From NCBI GenBank assembly GCA_016868055.1, contig VGHX01000003.1, forward strand, positions 1-63,704: a stretch of 63,704 bases of DNA, written 5' to 3'. Made by a program: the position numbers and the translations under genes. Shown here one piece after another: positions 9,624-18,715 of this stretch. The first letter of the stretch is position 1. Every line of letters begins with the position of its first letter. The notes under the pieces were generated by a model. The model saw only the letters and a list, made by a program, of their open reading frames with translations. It did no database searches and was not told where the DNA came from. The stretch is from Betaproteobacteria bacterium (GTDB lineage: Bacteria > Pseudomonadota > Gammaproteobacteria > Burkholderiales > Burkholderiaceae_D).

Positions 9624-11000
9624 TTATTTTTCTGCAGCGTAGCGGCCGGTGAGTACATCGAGCTCAATGAGAGCGGATTGCAACTCGTAACGCGCGAGCA
9701 ACAGGTCTTGCCTGACCGCGCGGAGCACACGCTGCGCATCGAGTACTTCAAGAATGCCACGCTCACCGAAGCGGTAAGCGGCCTCGGCGACGCGCAATGC
9801 AGCCTCTGACGAACGAACAGCACCCTCGGACAAAGCCTTCACACGCACGGCCGCGATATCAACGGCGCGACGTGATAACTCGAGCTGCTGTATCAGTTCG
9901 GCGCGGCGGCCTTCCAGTCTGCCACGGGTACGCTCACGATCAGCGGCCGCTTCGGCTTTCGGGCCGCGGCGCTGATCGAGTAGCGGTATCTGTACCGACA
10001 AGCCGATCATGTCATTGCGAATATCGGGTTCGCGCAGTTGCGAGGCGCGTAGTTCTATCCCCGGTATAACGCTGGCATTCGCTTCTTGCAGACGGGATTG
10101 GGTGCGTTCGAGTTCGGCTTCGAGAAATCGAACCTCCGGATTGAATTGCGTAGCTTCGGCCCTCAGCTGATCCAGCGTTGGTAATACGCGCGTGTCTTCC
10201 AGGTTGCCTTCGAGTTCCCAGCGTGAAGGCAGCGTGCCGGCCGCTAACCGGTTCAGCGCGATGGCTGCTTGTGCAATTTGCAGTCGCGCAGTTTCTTCGC
10301 GCTGACGCGCGTTGATGATCTCAGCATCGGCACGGATCAAGTCGAGTTTGCCGGTCTCGCCGGTCTCAACGCGCACCTTGATGCGTTCGCGCGTTTGCTC
10401 AAGTAAGGAGAGTGACTCGGCCGCTTCACGCGCTTGTAGTTTGCGCAGTAAGTACTCGTTGGCGCGCAAACGCACCACGCCAACAAGTTCATTACGGGTG
10501 GTGGCAAAGGCTTGCTGCGAGCCTTGTTCTGCAAACAAGGCGCTGTTGATGCGCGCGCTGCGGAGTGCTGGATTTTCGATCACTTGCGACACGCCGATGC
10601 CGACGATACTGCCGCTGCTGGTGCCAGGTGTAAGCGCCGATCCACGACCGCCGTTCAGTTCGAGCCGCGGGTTGGGGTAGGCGGTGGCGGTGGTGATGCT
10701 CGCAGTTGCTATATCGACGGTCCGGCGCGCCGCATTCAAGCCCGCGTTGTGCTGCAGCACGGTGTTAACCAGCTCATCCAGTGTGATGATTCTGATCTCG
10801 GTATCTGGCGTGCTTTCTGCGCGTCCCAGCAACGGGCTCATAAGTAAAGGCAGTCCGAGCAAAATGACTAGCGCCACCCGTCGTGCCAGTACCAGCGGAA
10901 TGCAGTGCAGGTGCAGCGCTAAGCCCCGGCGCTGCTTGCGTGTTTGGTCAATCGATTGCAGTTGAATGGGTGGATATGCCACCGGCCAAGCGTTTGTCAT
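9624..11000 (-). CDS. TolC-family outer-membrane efflux protein (CzcC/CusC type)
   Basis: 458 residues; first gene of the CBA operon. The N-terminus has an unusually long pre-region (about 35 residues) before a hydrophobic signal (LVILLGLPLLMSPLLGRAES). The body shows duplicated OEP repeats with long helices rich in Ala, Glu, Arg and Gln, e.g. ETGETGKLDLIRADAEIINARQREETARLQIAQA and the equivalent RFGERGILEVLDAQRVLRAVRQDLLLARYELQSALIELD. It forms the outer-membrane channel. A later in-frame start nearer the signal is possible. Confidence 0.9.
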   Translation of the reverse strand: MTNAWPVAYPPIQLQSIDQTRKQRRGLALHLHCIPLVLARRVALVILLGLPLLMSPLLGRAESTPDTEIRIITLDELVNTVLQHNAGLNAARRTVDIATASITTATAYPNPRLELNGGRGSALTPGTSSGSIVGIGVSQVIENPALRSARINSALFAEQGSQQAFATTRNELVGVVRLRANEYLLRKLQAREAAESLSLLEQTRERIKVRVETGETGKLDLIRADAEIINARQREETARLQIAQAAIALNRLAAGTLPSRWELEGNLEDTRVLPTLDQLRAEATQFNPEVRFLEAELERTQSRLQEANASVIPGIELRASQLREPDIRNDMIGLSVQIPLLDQRRGPKAEAAADRERTRGRLEGRRAELIQQLELSRRAVDIAAVRVKALSEGAVRSSEAALRVAEAAYRFGERGILEVLDAQRVLRAVRQDLLLARYELQSALIELDVLTGRYAAEK

Positions 11001-11076
11001 TGTCAGCGATCTGTCAGAAACAGCTCGCGATTATGTCAGGAAATCTAGAGTTTTTCCTACGAGTAAATGCTATGTA

Positions 11077-11095
11077 GCTTCGTAAAATACGAAGC
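11077..11095. promoter_or_regulatory. Inverted repeat upstream of the metal-efflux operon
   Basis: GCTTCGTA-AAA-TACGAAGC is a perfect 8-bp inverted repeat with a 3-nt spacer, 77-95 nt upstream of the czcC-like start and also just after the stop of the repeat-protein gene at 11129. No T-run follows on either strand. It could be an operator for a metal-responsive regulator or part of a weak terminator; inference only. Confidence 0.3.
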
Positions 11096-11128
11096 AAATC
11101 AAGGAGAGGCCAAATGGTAGGGGTAGGA

Positions 11129-12367
11129 TCAGCCGGTTCCGCCGCCCCAGAACTTTTGGTTGAAGGCGATCACCTCAGCGGCACTGACCACGGTGACCGT
11201 GGTCGCCGGCGGGTTCGGGGTTACCCGCAGGTTGGATGGCGGCGTAAACACGGTTTTTGAAACCGGGTTGGGTTGACCAAAACTGCGAACCGGGTTGGCG
11301 GGTGTTGGCTGGAACACGCGCTCGGTGCTGCTGGTGGTCGGCCTGGGCAGATCGAGCGGGGCGGGCTTCAGCTTCGCCGTGGTGAACGCATCCAGCGGTG
11401 ACACGGTTTTGCCGGCAAATCGCTCCATGCGCCCGAACGGAGCCAAGCTCTCGTAACCCATGGCGATTAAATTTTTAGCTGCTGTTGCCTGGCGCGCGAG
11501 TTCTCGTCCGCGGTCCAATTCTGGCGCTGCCAGCACGCTGGCGGGAAGTGCCGCCAGCCGGGTTCGATCAAGCGGCTTCAGGCTCGCTATCGAATTGGGT
11601 AGCTGCACCAGCACGGAGAGTGCGCTGAGCGGGTCAATGTTCGGGTCGTTGAAGTAATCGCCGTACTTGGCTTTTGGTATACCCAGCATGGCTGTGATTT
11701 CCTCAGCCTTGGGCTCGAGCGTGTTGCGTGCCTCTATCGCGGTGGTCGCTCGGGGGAAGTTCACCAGTGACGTAATGCCGAGCGCCTTGAGCGCGCTGGT
11801 GGCAGCCTTGTAGTTGCGGTACACCGTCGTCGAGATTTCGCCAGGTTTCTCGGGGTCTTCAATCATTTTGAATGCCGCAAAAGCCGAGGTCCCGCTCGGA
11901 AATGCATTCAAGTCATAGATACCCGCTTTGGACATTTCCGATAGCAGCACACCGTTGCGGGTGTTTTGGTAGAGCGCATCAATCGCGCCAGTGACTGAGG
12001 TACCCCTCGGGAATTGAGCGAGATTACTGACGCCGAGAGTTTTCAGCCTGATCCCGGCGAGCAGGTTTCTGTTCAGGATGTCCTCAGACAGCACCAAGTT
12101 ACCTGGGGTGGTCGGGTTGTTGTCTTCGGTGCGTCGTGCAACCATGCGAAACGCATCTGCCCAACTCACGCCCGCTGGAAAACCCCTCGGCGCTGCATCG
12201 GTGACTTTGGCGTCTTTGAGTAGTTCTTTCAGTTGTGCGTTACCCGTTTTGACGGCAATACTCTGGAGCGCAGCGGTCAGCTGCGTTTTCATTTGCTGCA
12301 GCGAGGGGTTCGGTGACGGCGTGGTCACGGACGCGGTGCTGCTGGTATTGGTAATCGAGGTTGCCAT
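11129..12367 (-). CDS. Unrecognised protein with internal FPxGTS repeats
   Basis: 412 residues from the ATG at 12367 (MATSITNTSSTAS), preferred over 12409 because an AGG precedes it and a Ser/Thr-rich opening follows. No signal peptide or TM segment is visible. A degenerate unit recurs: GFPAGVSWADAFRMV, LGVSNLAQFPRGTSVTGAIDAL, AGIYDLNAFPSGTSAFAAFKMI, LGITSLVNFPRATTAIEARNTL, with a weaker copy near MGYESLAPFGRMERFAGKTVSPLDAF. The last ~80 residues are Pro/Thr-rich, ending FNQKFWGGGTG. I do not recognise the family. It could be a solenoid-like binding or secreted effector-like protein, but nothing in the neighbourhood settles this. Confidence 0.6.
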   Translation of the reverse strand: MATSITNTSSTASVTTPSPNPSLQQMKTQLTAALQSIAVKTGNAQLKELLKDAKVTDAAPRGFPAGVSWADAFRMVARRTEDNNPTTPGNLVLSEDILNRNLLAGIRLKTLGVSNLAQFPRGTSVTGAIDALYQNTRNGVLLSEMSKAGIYDLNAFPSGTSAFAAFKMIEDPEKPGEISTTVYRNYKAATSALKALGITSLVNFPRATTAIEARNTLEPKAEEITAMLGIPKAKYGDYFNDPNIDPLSALSVLVQLPNSIASLKPLDRTRLAALPASVLAAPELDRGRELARQATAAKNLIAMGYESLAPFGRMERFAGKTVSPLDAFTTAKLKPAPLDLPRPTTSSTERVFQPTPANPVRSFGQPNPVSKTVFTPPSNLRVTPNPPATTVTVVSAAEVIAFNQKFWGGGTG

Positions 12368-12675
12368 AAGCCTGGTGCTGATCCGTCGGACGTGGCGAAT
12401 GGCTGGCACTACGCAACTTTCGTTCCAGTCAGAGGTATGCGCATCCCGGCATAAAAATCGAGATCAGTGCGGCAAGATCTTGCCGCGAGGGGCACCGTGC
12501 TTCCGCAGGGAGGACGGAGCCTGCTCGCGATTTTTGTGGTCGCAACAACAAAGAAGCAACAGATTCGATCTGATAGGGGCCAACCCGCTGCGCTCACTCA
12601 CTGTATCAAAGCAAAAAAAGTGGATGATTTACGTCGATATTGGATGATCCTGCCCGGCAAACGGGGAGTGATGTG
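12368..12675. other. Intergenic region with no supported gene
   Basis: About 300 bp between the divergent repeat-protein gene and the Rpn-like gene. It contains a GC-rich stretch (GCGGCAAGATCTTGCCGC palindrome near 12469-12486) and an inverted pair AAAATCG / CGATTTT. The ORF tracked at 12467 on the plus strand is in another frame from the Rpn-like gene and has no family features. Promoters for both flanking genes should lie here but I see no convincing consensus. Confidence 0.5.
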
Positions 12676-13371
12676 GTGGCTGACGAATACGATAGCCCAT
12701 GGAAAGAAGCGATTGAGCAGTACTTCAGTCAGTTTCTACAGTTTTATTTTCCGCAGGTTCATGCGGAGATCGATTGGAGCAAGCCACATATTTTTCTCGA
12801 TAAAGAGCTACTAGCAGTTGCAAGAGAAGGTGAATTGGGTACACGCTTTGTCGATAAACTTGTTCGAGTGACCCGACGTAGCGGTACTGCCGAATGGATT
12901 TATCTACATCTCGAGGTGCAGGGTACGCCGCAAGAAAAATTCGCTGAGCGTATCTTCGTTTACCACTACCGGCTGTATGACCGATACCGTAAACCAATAG
13001 CAAGTCTCGCACTTTTGGCAGATGACAGAGCAAACTGGCGGCCCGACCACTTTGCGTACGACGTCTGTGGATGCCAACTGAGCCTGCGGTTTCCGATTGC
13101 AAAGCTAATTGACTGGAGCGGTAGTGACGAGAGGCTGGCCGATAATCACAATCCGTTTGCGTTCATCACACGAGCGCATTTAAAAACCCGGAGTACGCGC
13201 GAACAACCCAATGAGCGGTATTCCAAAAAACGACAGCTGCTACTTGATTTGCGCCGACATGGGTGGGATAAACGAACAGCATTTGATTTATACAAAATTC
13301 TTGATTGGATGATGCGTTTACCCGATGAGATGGAGGAGGCTCTGTGGGAAGATATCCAGAATTTTGAGTAG
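12676..13371 (+). pseudogene. Rpn-family nuclease / putative transposase, N-terminal part (cut by in-frame TAG)
   Basis: The likely start is GTG at 12676 (MADEYDSPWKEAIEQYF) behind GGGGAG; the track uses an ATG at 12640 further upstream. The segment matches the Rpn/DUF4351 group of PD-(D/E)XK-like proteins: KEAIEQYFSQFLQFYFPQVHAEIDWSKP at the start, FVDKLVRVTRRSGTAEWIYLHLEVQG (Glu then x-Gln-Gly as in the core) and FAERIFVYHYRLYDRY. A TAG at 13369-13371 ends it at DIQNFE, and the same frame continues into a DUF4351-like tail. Either a nonsense-mutated gene or one relying on readthrough or re-initiation. Rpn proteins promote recA-independent recombination and DNA cleavage in E. coli. Confidence 0.7.
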
Positions 13372-13614
13372 AGTGAGCAAATGAGATACGTGAGCTCTTT
13401 TGAACGTATTTTGACAGACCGGGGTTTCAAAAAGGGTTTGATGCAAGGCGAGGTACGCTTGATAGAGCGGCTGCTGAAGCAACGCTTCGGTGATTTACCA
13501 GCTTGGGTTGAGCAGCGGTTACAAATGGCGACTGAATCTGATCTCGCTAGGTGGGCTGATGCCGTGCTTTCTGCTGAGTCGCTGGAGTCGATACTAGGCC
13601 CATCGCCTCATTGA
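13372..13614 (+). pseudogene. Rpn-family protein, C-terminal DUF4351-like part (same frame after TAG)
   Basis: The frame resumes as SEQMRYVSSFERILTDRGFKKGLMQGEVRLIERLLKQRFGDLPAWVEQRLQ and ends ADAVLSAESLESILG. RYVSSFER, a G-rich M/QGE linker and LLKQRFG-LP-WVEQRL are what normally follows the nuclease-like domain of this family, so this is the tail of the preceding gene and not an independent one. An ATG at 13381, nine bases after the stop, could allow re-initiation. No ribosome site is evident before it. Confidence 0.65.
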
Positions 13615-13736
13615 GAGGCCGTAATCTATCTGCGCAGGATTGGGACTCTTCAGCTAATACTGAGCAGGAAACATGTCATAAGTACCTGCGCAGTGGAGGT
13701 GTCAACGATCATAGTGACCGTTACACCGAATCACGT

Positions 13737-16352
13737 TTATCCTGCCTCCACCCGCTGCGATAAGTGCTGCAGTGCTTCTTGTACCTGATCGACCAGTACG
13801 AGACACTGATCGCCCGGTTTCAATAGCGAGAGACCGCGGTCGATAGCGATAAACTCGCCGCGAATTTCCTCAATAAAGGATGCGCGTTGTGCGCCTTCCA
13901 AACCTTCACGCAGCAAGCCGATCACTTCGCCATCAGCGCGACCCCGTTGGCAGGCATCTTCGTAAAGAATAACGTTATCGAATGCAGCGCCAAGTACTCG
14001 TGTGAGTTGACGCAGATCTTCATCACGACGATCACCGGCACCACTAATTACCACAGTGCGTCGCATACCTTCAGCGGCTGGCATGGCATCAAACGCGGCG
14101 ACCAATGCGCGCATGGCGTGCGGGTTATGGCCATAGTCTGCAACCACGGCCGCACCGCGATACGACATTTGATTAAAGCGTGCCGGTGCACCTTTAATGT
14201 CGTTATTGAAGCTTTTGAGCCCCGCAACGATATCTAGCCACGATAAATCAAGCGCCCAGCATGCGCCCACCGCAGCGAGGGTGTTCTCTGCCTGAAATCC
14301 GAGCGTGCCGCCCAACGTCAGCGGTACATCGGCGAGCTTCATGCGGTGATGCTGCGCGCCTTCGGCCAGTACGATGTCGGCGTTTTCAACGTACACCACG
14401 CGATGGCCACGCGCACGATGCGTCACCATCACAGGATGCGTCGGGCTCTGCGCGAAAAAAATCACTTTACCGGGACAGTGCGGCGCCATGGATGCTACCA
14501 ACGGATCCGCTGCATTCAAGACGGCATAGCCGTTGGGCGACACATTTTGCACCGCGATTTGTTTAATGCGCGAGACATCTTCGGCGGTGTGCATATGGTT
14601 CAGACCAAGGTGATCACCTTCACCGACATTGGTCACCACAGCGACTGAACATTTATCAAAACCCAAGCCTTCGCGCAGCATGCCGCCACGCGCGGTTTCA
14701 AGTACTGCCGCTTCTACATGAGGATGCGCGAGTACGTTGCGTGCGCTCTTCGGCCCGCTGCAATCACCACTATCGGTTTGCCGGCCACCAACGTACACAC
14801 CATCGGTGTTCGTCATGCCGACGCAGAGTCCTTTGGTTGCAAGTACATGAGCAATGAGTCGCGTGGTGGTAGTTTTACCGTTAACGCCGGTGACTGCCAC
14901 GACAGGAATGCGCGCATCATCGCCTTGTCGAAACATCTGCTGAATCACTGCTTCGCCAATGTTGCGGCCTTTGCCATACGACGGCGTTAAGTGCATGCGC
15001 AAGCCGGGCGCTGCGTTGACTTCCACCACGCCACCGTTTTGTTCTTCCAGCGGACGCATGATGTTCTCGACCACGATATCCACGCCACACACATGCAAAC
15101 CTACCATCGCCGCAGCGTCGATCGCGCGCGCTGCAACTTCCGGGTGTACATCATCAGTCACATCTGTCGCACTGCCGCCGGTAGAGAGGTTGGCGTTATT
15201 GCGCAAGACAACACGTCGACCCACTTCGGGTACCGATTCTGGCGTCATCTGTTGCTCTGCGAGACAGGCGACCGCAATGTCATCAAAACTTATCTTGGTG
15301 AGTGAAGTCGCATGCCCCTCGCTACGCCGTGGATCAGCATTCAAGATGTTTACCAGCTCGCGCACGCTGTACTTGCTGTCACCAATCACTTGCGGCGGGT
15401 CACGTCGTGCCGCAGCCACCAACTTGTTACCGACCACCAGCAAGCGGTAATCACTGCCCGGGAAAAATTTTTCAACCAGCACCGGGCCTTTGCCGCGCGC
15501 CGCAATGGTCGCCGCTTCAAATGCTTTATCCATCTGCTCACGCAGGATGATGTTGACGGTAACGCCTTTGCCCTGGCTACCATTTTGCGGTTTGCACACT
15601 ACCGGCACACCGATGCGTTGCGCGACTTCCCACGCCTGTTCGGCGGTCTTGACCGGTGCGCCATGCGGTATCGGAACGCCGGCTGCGTGAAGCAGGTGTT
15701 TGGTCAGATTCTTGTCTTGCGCAATGGTTTCTGCGACTGCACTGGTGGAATCCACCTCAGCGGCTTGAATACGCCGCTGCTTGCAGCCCCAGCCCAGTTG
15801 TACCAGGCTGCCACTGGTCAGACGCCGAAACGGAATGCCGCGTGCTACCGCAGCGTTCACGATGGAGCCGGTCGAGGGGCCAAGACGATTGTCTTCATCC
15901 ATCTCGCGCAGCTCGGCCACCATGGCGGCGACGTCGGGTGCGGGCGAATGGTCAGCAACCTCGCCGCGACAGAGATCGAACACGTACTGCGAGACCTGCA
16001 TGGCGTACGTTAACGCCAGACGACCGACGTCTTCTTCGCTGTACTCAACAATCACTTGGTACAGCTGCGGCACGGGTGTGGCGTTGGTGAGTGAAAACGA
16101 CAACGGGCAACCTGCATTGGCTTGCAGCGCAAGTAATGTCGCCTCCAGCACATGGGCCATTGTCAGCGGGCCATGGTAGCCAGGTGCGCGCAGATCGGCG
16201 ACGCCCGGACAAATCGCACGCAGCTTGTCGACAAAGCCGCTCAGCTTATCGATTTCACATTCATCATTGGTGCAAGCGACTTCAATCTCGAGTGCGGTGT
16301 AGCGGCTCCAGAGGTTGGGCCCGCGCAGGGCACGTGTTTGTTTCAGTTCCAT
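13737..16352 (-). CDS. cphA: Cyanophycin synthetase
   Basis: 871 residues, the normal length of CphA1. N-terminal domain (1-160), ATP-grasp domain (about 190-470, with VVCKPQNGSQGKGVTV and VVEVNAAPGLRMHLTP) and a Mur-ligase-like domain with an intact P-loop GVNGKTTTTR near residue 495, plus the C-terminal Mur lid (VVADYGHNPHAM, VISGAGDRRDEDL). CphA polymerises aspartate and arginine into the storage polymer cyanophycin using two ATP sites. It starts 4 bp after the stop of cphA' and so is second in the operon. Confidence 0.95.
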   Translation of the reverse strand: MELKQTRALRGPNLWSRYTALEIEVACTNDECEIDKLSGFVDKLRAICPGVADLRAPGYHGPLTMAHVLEATLLALQANAGCPLSFSLTNATPVPQLYQVIVEYSEEDVGRLALTYAMQVSQYVFDLCRGEVADHSPAPDVAAMVAELREMDEDNRLGPSTGSIVNAAVARGIPFRRLTSGSLVQLGWGCKQRRIQAAEVDSTSAVAETIAQDKNLTKHLLHAAGVPIPHGAPVKTAEQAWEVAQRIGVPVVCKPQNGSQGKGVTVNIILREQMDKAFEAATIAARGKGPVLVEKFFPGSDYRLLVVGNKLVAAARRDPPQVIGDSKYSVRELVNILNADPRRSEGHATSLTKISFDDIAVACLAEQQMTPESVPEVGRRVVLRNNANLSTGGSATDVTDDVHPEVAARAIDAAAMVGLHVCGVDIVVENIMRPLEEQNGGVVEVNAAPGLRMHLTPSYGKGRNIGEAVIQQMFRQGDDARIPVVAVTGVNGKTTTTRLIAHVLATKGLCVGMTNTDGVYVGGRQTDSGDCSGPKSARNVLAHPHVEAAVLETARGGMLREGLGFDKCSVAVVTNVGEGDHLGLNHMHTAEDVSRIKQIAVQNVSPNGYAVLNAADPLVASMAPHCPGKVIFFAQSPTHPVMVTHRARGHRVVYVENADIVLAEGAQHHRMKLADVPLTLGGTLGFQAENTLAAVGACWALDLSWLDIVAGLKSFNNDIKGAPARFNQMSYRGAAVVADYGHNPHAMRALVAAFDAMPAAEGMRRTVVISGAGDRRDEDLRQLTRVLGAAFDNVILYEDACQRGRADGEVIGLLREGLEGAQRASFIEEIRGEFIAIDRGLSLLKPGDQCLVLVDQVQEALQHLSQRVEAG

Positions 16353-16355
16353 GCT

Positions 16356-18566
16356 TTATGCAATTACCAGCGTTTGGGGTTGAACGGTACCGAAGGTATC
16401 GAGACCGGTTCGGATCAGTTGGGCCTCGAGCCCGAGTGCCCATGCGGCACCGATCGATGCCATCAGCACCTCGTGGGACAAAGCCGCAGCAGCGGGGCTG
16501 AGGTCGCGGCTGAGATTGATTTTGTCGGCCACAGCGTTGCCATGCGCCCGCACCAGAAAACCATCCTCAAGGAACAGTACACGCCGACCGGATTCACGAT
16601 GCGCAAGCAGCGCAGGGTGCTTGCCATCACGTGCATACAGCAGCACATCACCATCGGATAACTTGGCCATCTCGAGCACGGTGTCATCGTCTGCGTTTAG
16701 TACTGCCGCGCCAGTCTCGAGAACCACATCGATTTGCGTGCGCAAAATTTTGTAGCGATGTTCGGGCTCGGTCATCAGCTGCTCATCCAGCCCGGGTACT
16801 GGCTTGCTGTCGGTGACAATACCCACCCAGCAGCGGTCGTAGGCAAGGCCTTCGGTGAGCAACGACATCGGATCATTTTCAAATACGGCGGCTTCGACAT
16901 TTCGATTAATCAGCAGGCGCTGGCCGGGCTCCCAGTGCGCGCAATCGCCACGCTCCAGCTGCCTTGCGCCGACAAACAAACCCTCACGGCAGGCAACACC
17001 GACACGTGCACCGGATAGCTGCATTAGCCAGGCGACCAAACGCGCGATCGGCGTGGTGCCATCGCTGCCAGCGACACCGACGATAGGAATACGGCCACGC
17101 TGGCCTTCCGGAAACAGATGGCTGACGATAGCGTCTCCGACCGGGCGTACTTCCCCTTGCGCCGGCTTCAGATGCATCAGCAACCCGGGACCGGCATTCA
17201 CTTCAACCACTGCGCCGCGTTGTGATTCGAGTGGTTGCGCGATGTCTTTGCACACCAGATCGATACCGGCAATATCCAGTCCGATGATTTGTGCAGCAAG
17301 CGCGCAGGTGAATGCGTTATCCGGATGAATCAGATCGCTGCATTCAATCGCGTGGTTGCCATTCGCCGTGATCAGCACACGCTGCCCGGTGGATGGTACC
17401 GACTCGGTCGTCAGGCGCTGTCGTTGCAGGTTGCCTTGAATGACGCTGTTGGTGATGGGGTTGAGTTTTTCCAGCGGATGAATATCGGCGCTGCCACGGC
17501 GTGGGTCGCTGTTGATTTGCTGCTCGATCAGCTCTGCCACGGTCGATTGTCCGTCGCCAGTCACCCATGCGCTTTCACCCCTCGCAACGGCAATTACCTT
17601 GCCGCCAACCACGAGTACACGATGCTCATCGCCTTCAATGTAGCGCTCGACAATCACATCCGGGTCTTCGGCACGCGCGATCGCGTAAGCAGATTCAACC
17701 TCTTCGCGCGTACGAAGGTTGAGCATGACACCACGCCCGCGATTACCGTCACGTGGCTTGACCACCACCGGCAAACCAATCTCTTCGGCCACTTCCCACG
17801 CGGCCTCGACGCTGTGCACCACCTCGCCATTGGGCACGGGCACGCCGCAGCTGCGCAGCAGCGACTTGGTGAGGTCTTTATTGCCGGCGATGCCTTCAGC
17901 AATGGCGCTGGTGAGGTCGGTCTCGGCAGTCCAGATACGGTTTTGCAATGCGCCGTAACCGAGCTGCACCAGGTTGCCCTGGTTGAGGCGAATATGCGGA
18001 ATCTTGCGCTTCTTGGCGCTGGCCACGATATGCGCGGTCGAGGGCCCGAGGTAGTACTCGTCGATCGCTTTGCGAATCTTTGCCAGCTCGGGCTCGACCT
18101 CGAACGGTTGCTGATTGATCACTGCATGCAGTAGCTGCAGGCCAGCGTCGAACGCCGTTCTGCCGACTGTTTCGTCAGGCACTCGAAACACCATGCGGTA
18201 GGTACCGGAGCGCGTGGTCTCGCGGGTCTGACCAAAACCCGCCTCGAGTCCGGACAGCTCGAGCAACTCGATGATCACATGCTCAAGCACATGGCCCATC
18301 CAGGTGCCATCACGCAGCCGTTCTTCGAAACCGTAGGGCACACCAGGGCTGCAGTGATGCGCCGCGACCTGTGGCAAAACCGACAACAAACGGTCAATAA
18401 AGCCGGGTTGCCGATTGCTCGGCCATTTTTCCAGCACGCCCAGATCCAGCCAGGCCTCGAGTACCGAGGAATAGGTCCACATATTCGGACCACGCAGGAA
18501 GGTGATGCGCGGCACCTGAATCTCAAACGGGCCGGGCGGCATAGCAGCGGGAGTTGTAGTGCTCAT
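16356..18566 (-). CDS. cphA': Cyanophycin synthetase paralogue CphA' (Mur P-loop degenerate)
   Basis: 736 residues. It aligns with the downstream CphA through the N-terminal and ATP-grasp domains (VVVKPRDGNRGRGVMLNL, VVEVNAGPGLLMHLKP). The Mur-like P-loop, however, reads GSDGTTPIAR instead of GVNGKTTTTR, losing the catalytic Lys, and the C-terminal lid is missing (about 135 residues shorter). This resembles the second synthetase found beside cphA in Cupriavidus-type genomes and cyanobacterial CphA2, which use one ATP site. First gene of the minus-strand operon, divergent from the ABC transporter. Confidence 0.9.
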   Translation of the reverse strand: MSTTTPAAMPPGPFEIQVPRITFLRGPNMWTYSSVLEAWLDLGVLEKWPSNRQPGFIDRLLSVLPQVAAHHCSPGVPYGFEERLRDGTWMGHVLEHVIIELLELSGLEAGFGQTRETTRSGTYRMVFRVPDETVGRTAFDAGLQLLHAVINQQPFEVEPELAKIRKAIDEYYLGPSTAHIVASAKKRKIPHIRLNQGNLVQLGYGALQNRIWTAETDLTSAIAEGIAGNKDLTKSLLRSCGVPVPNGEVVHSVEAAWEVAEEIGLPVVVKPRDGNRGRGVMLNLRTREEVESAYAIARAEDPDVIVERYIEGDEHRVLVVGGKVIAVARGESAWVTGDGQSTVAELIEQQINSDPRRGSADIHPLEKLNPITNSVIQGNLQRQRLTTESVPSTGQRVLITANGNHAIECSDLIHPDNAFTCALAAQIIGLDIAGIDLVCKDIAQPLESQRGAVVEVNAGPGLLMHLKPAQGEVRPVGDAIVSHLFPEGQRGRIPIVGVAGSDGTTPIARLVAWLMQLSGARVGVACREGLFVGARQLERGDCAHWEPGQRLLINRNVEAAVFENDPMSLLTEGLAYDRCWVGIVTDSKPVPGLDEQLMTEPEHRYKILRTQIDVVLETGAAVLNADDDTVLEMAKLSDGDVLLYARDGKHPALLAHRESGRRVLFLEDGFLVRAHGNAVADKINLSRDLSPAAAALSHEVLMASIGAAWALGLEAQLIRTGLDTFGTVQPQTLVIA

Positions 18567-18715
18567 CGGATCGAGGTTCGGGCAAAAAGGTAAGATGTCG
18601 GATTATCAGGACTAAGCGGCCGACTTCGGCGACAGTGCGCGCAGTCTGCGACAGCAGCAAACCGCTTCAGTTCCGTTCACTGGATTATCAGCTCGCGACA
18701 CTTGGTTCCGTATTC

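Noticed and set aside
17235-18134. 299-residue plus-strand ORF opposite cphA'
   Set aside because: Reverse-complement shadow of the conserved ATP-grasp region.
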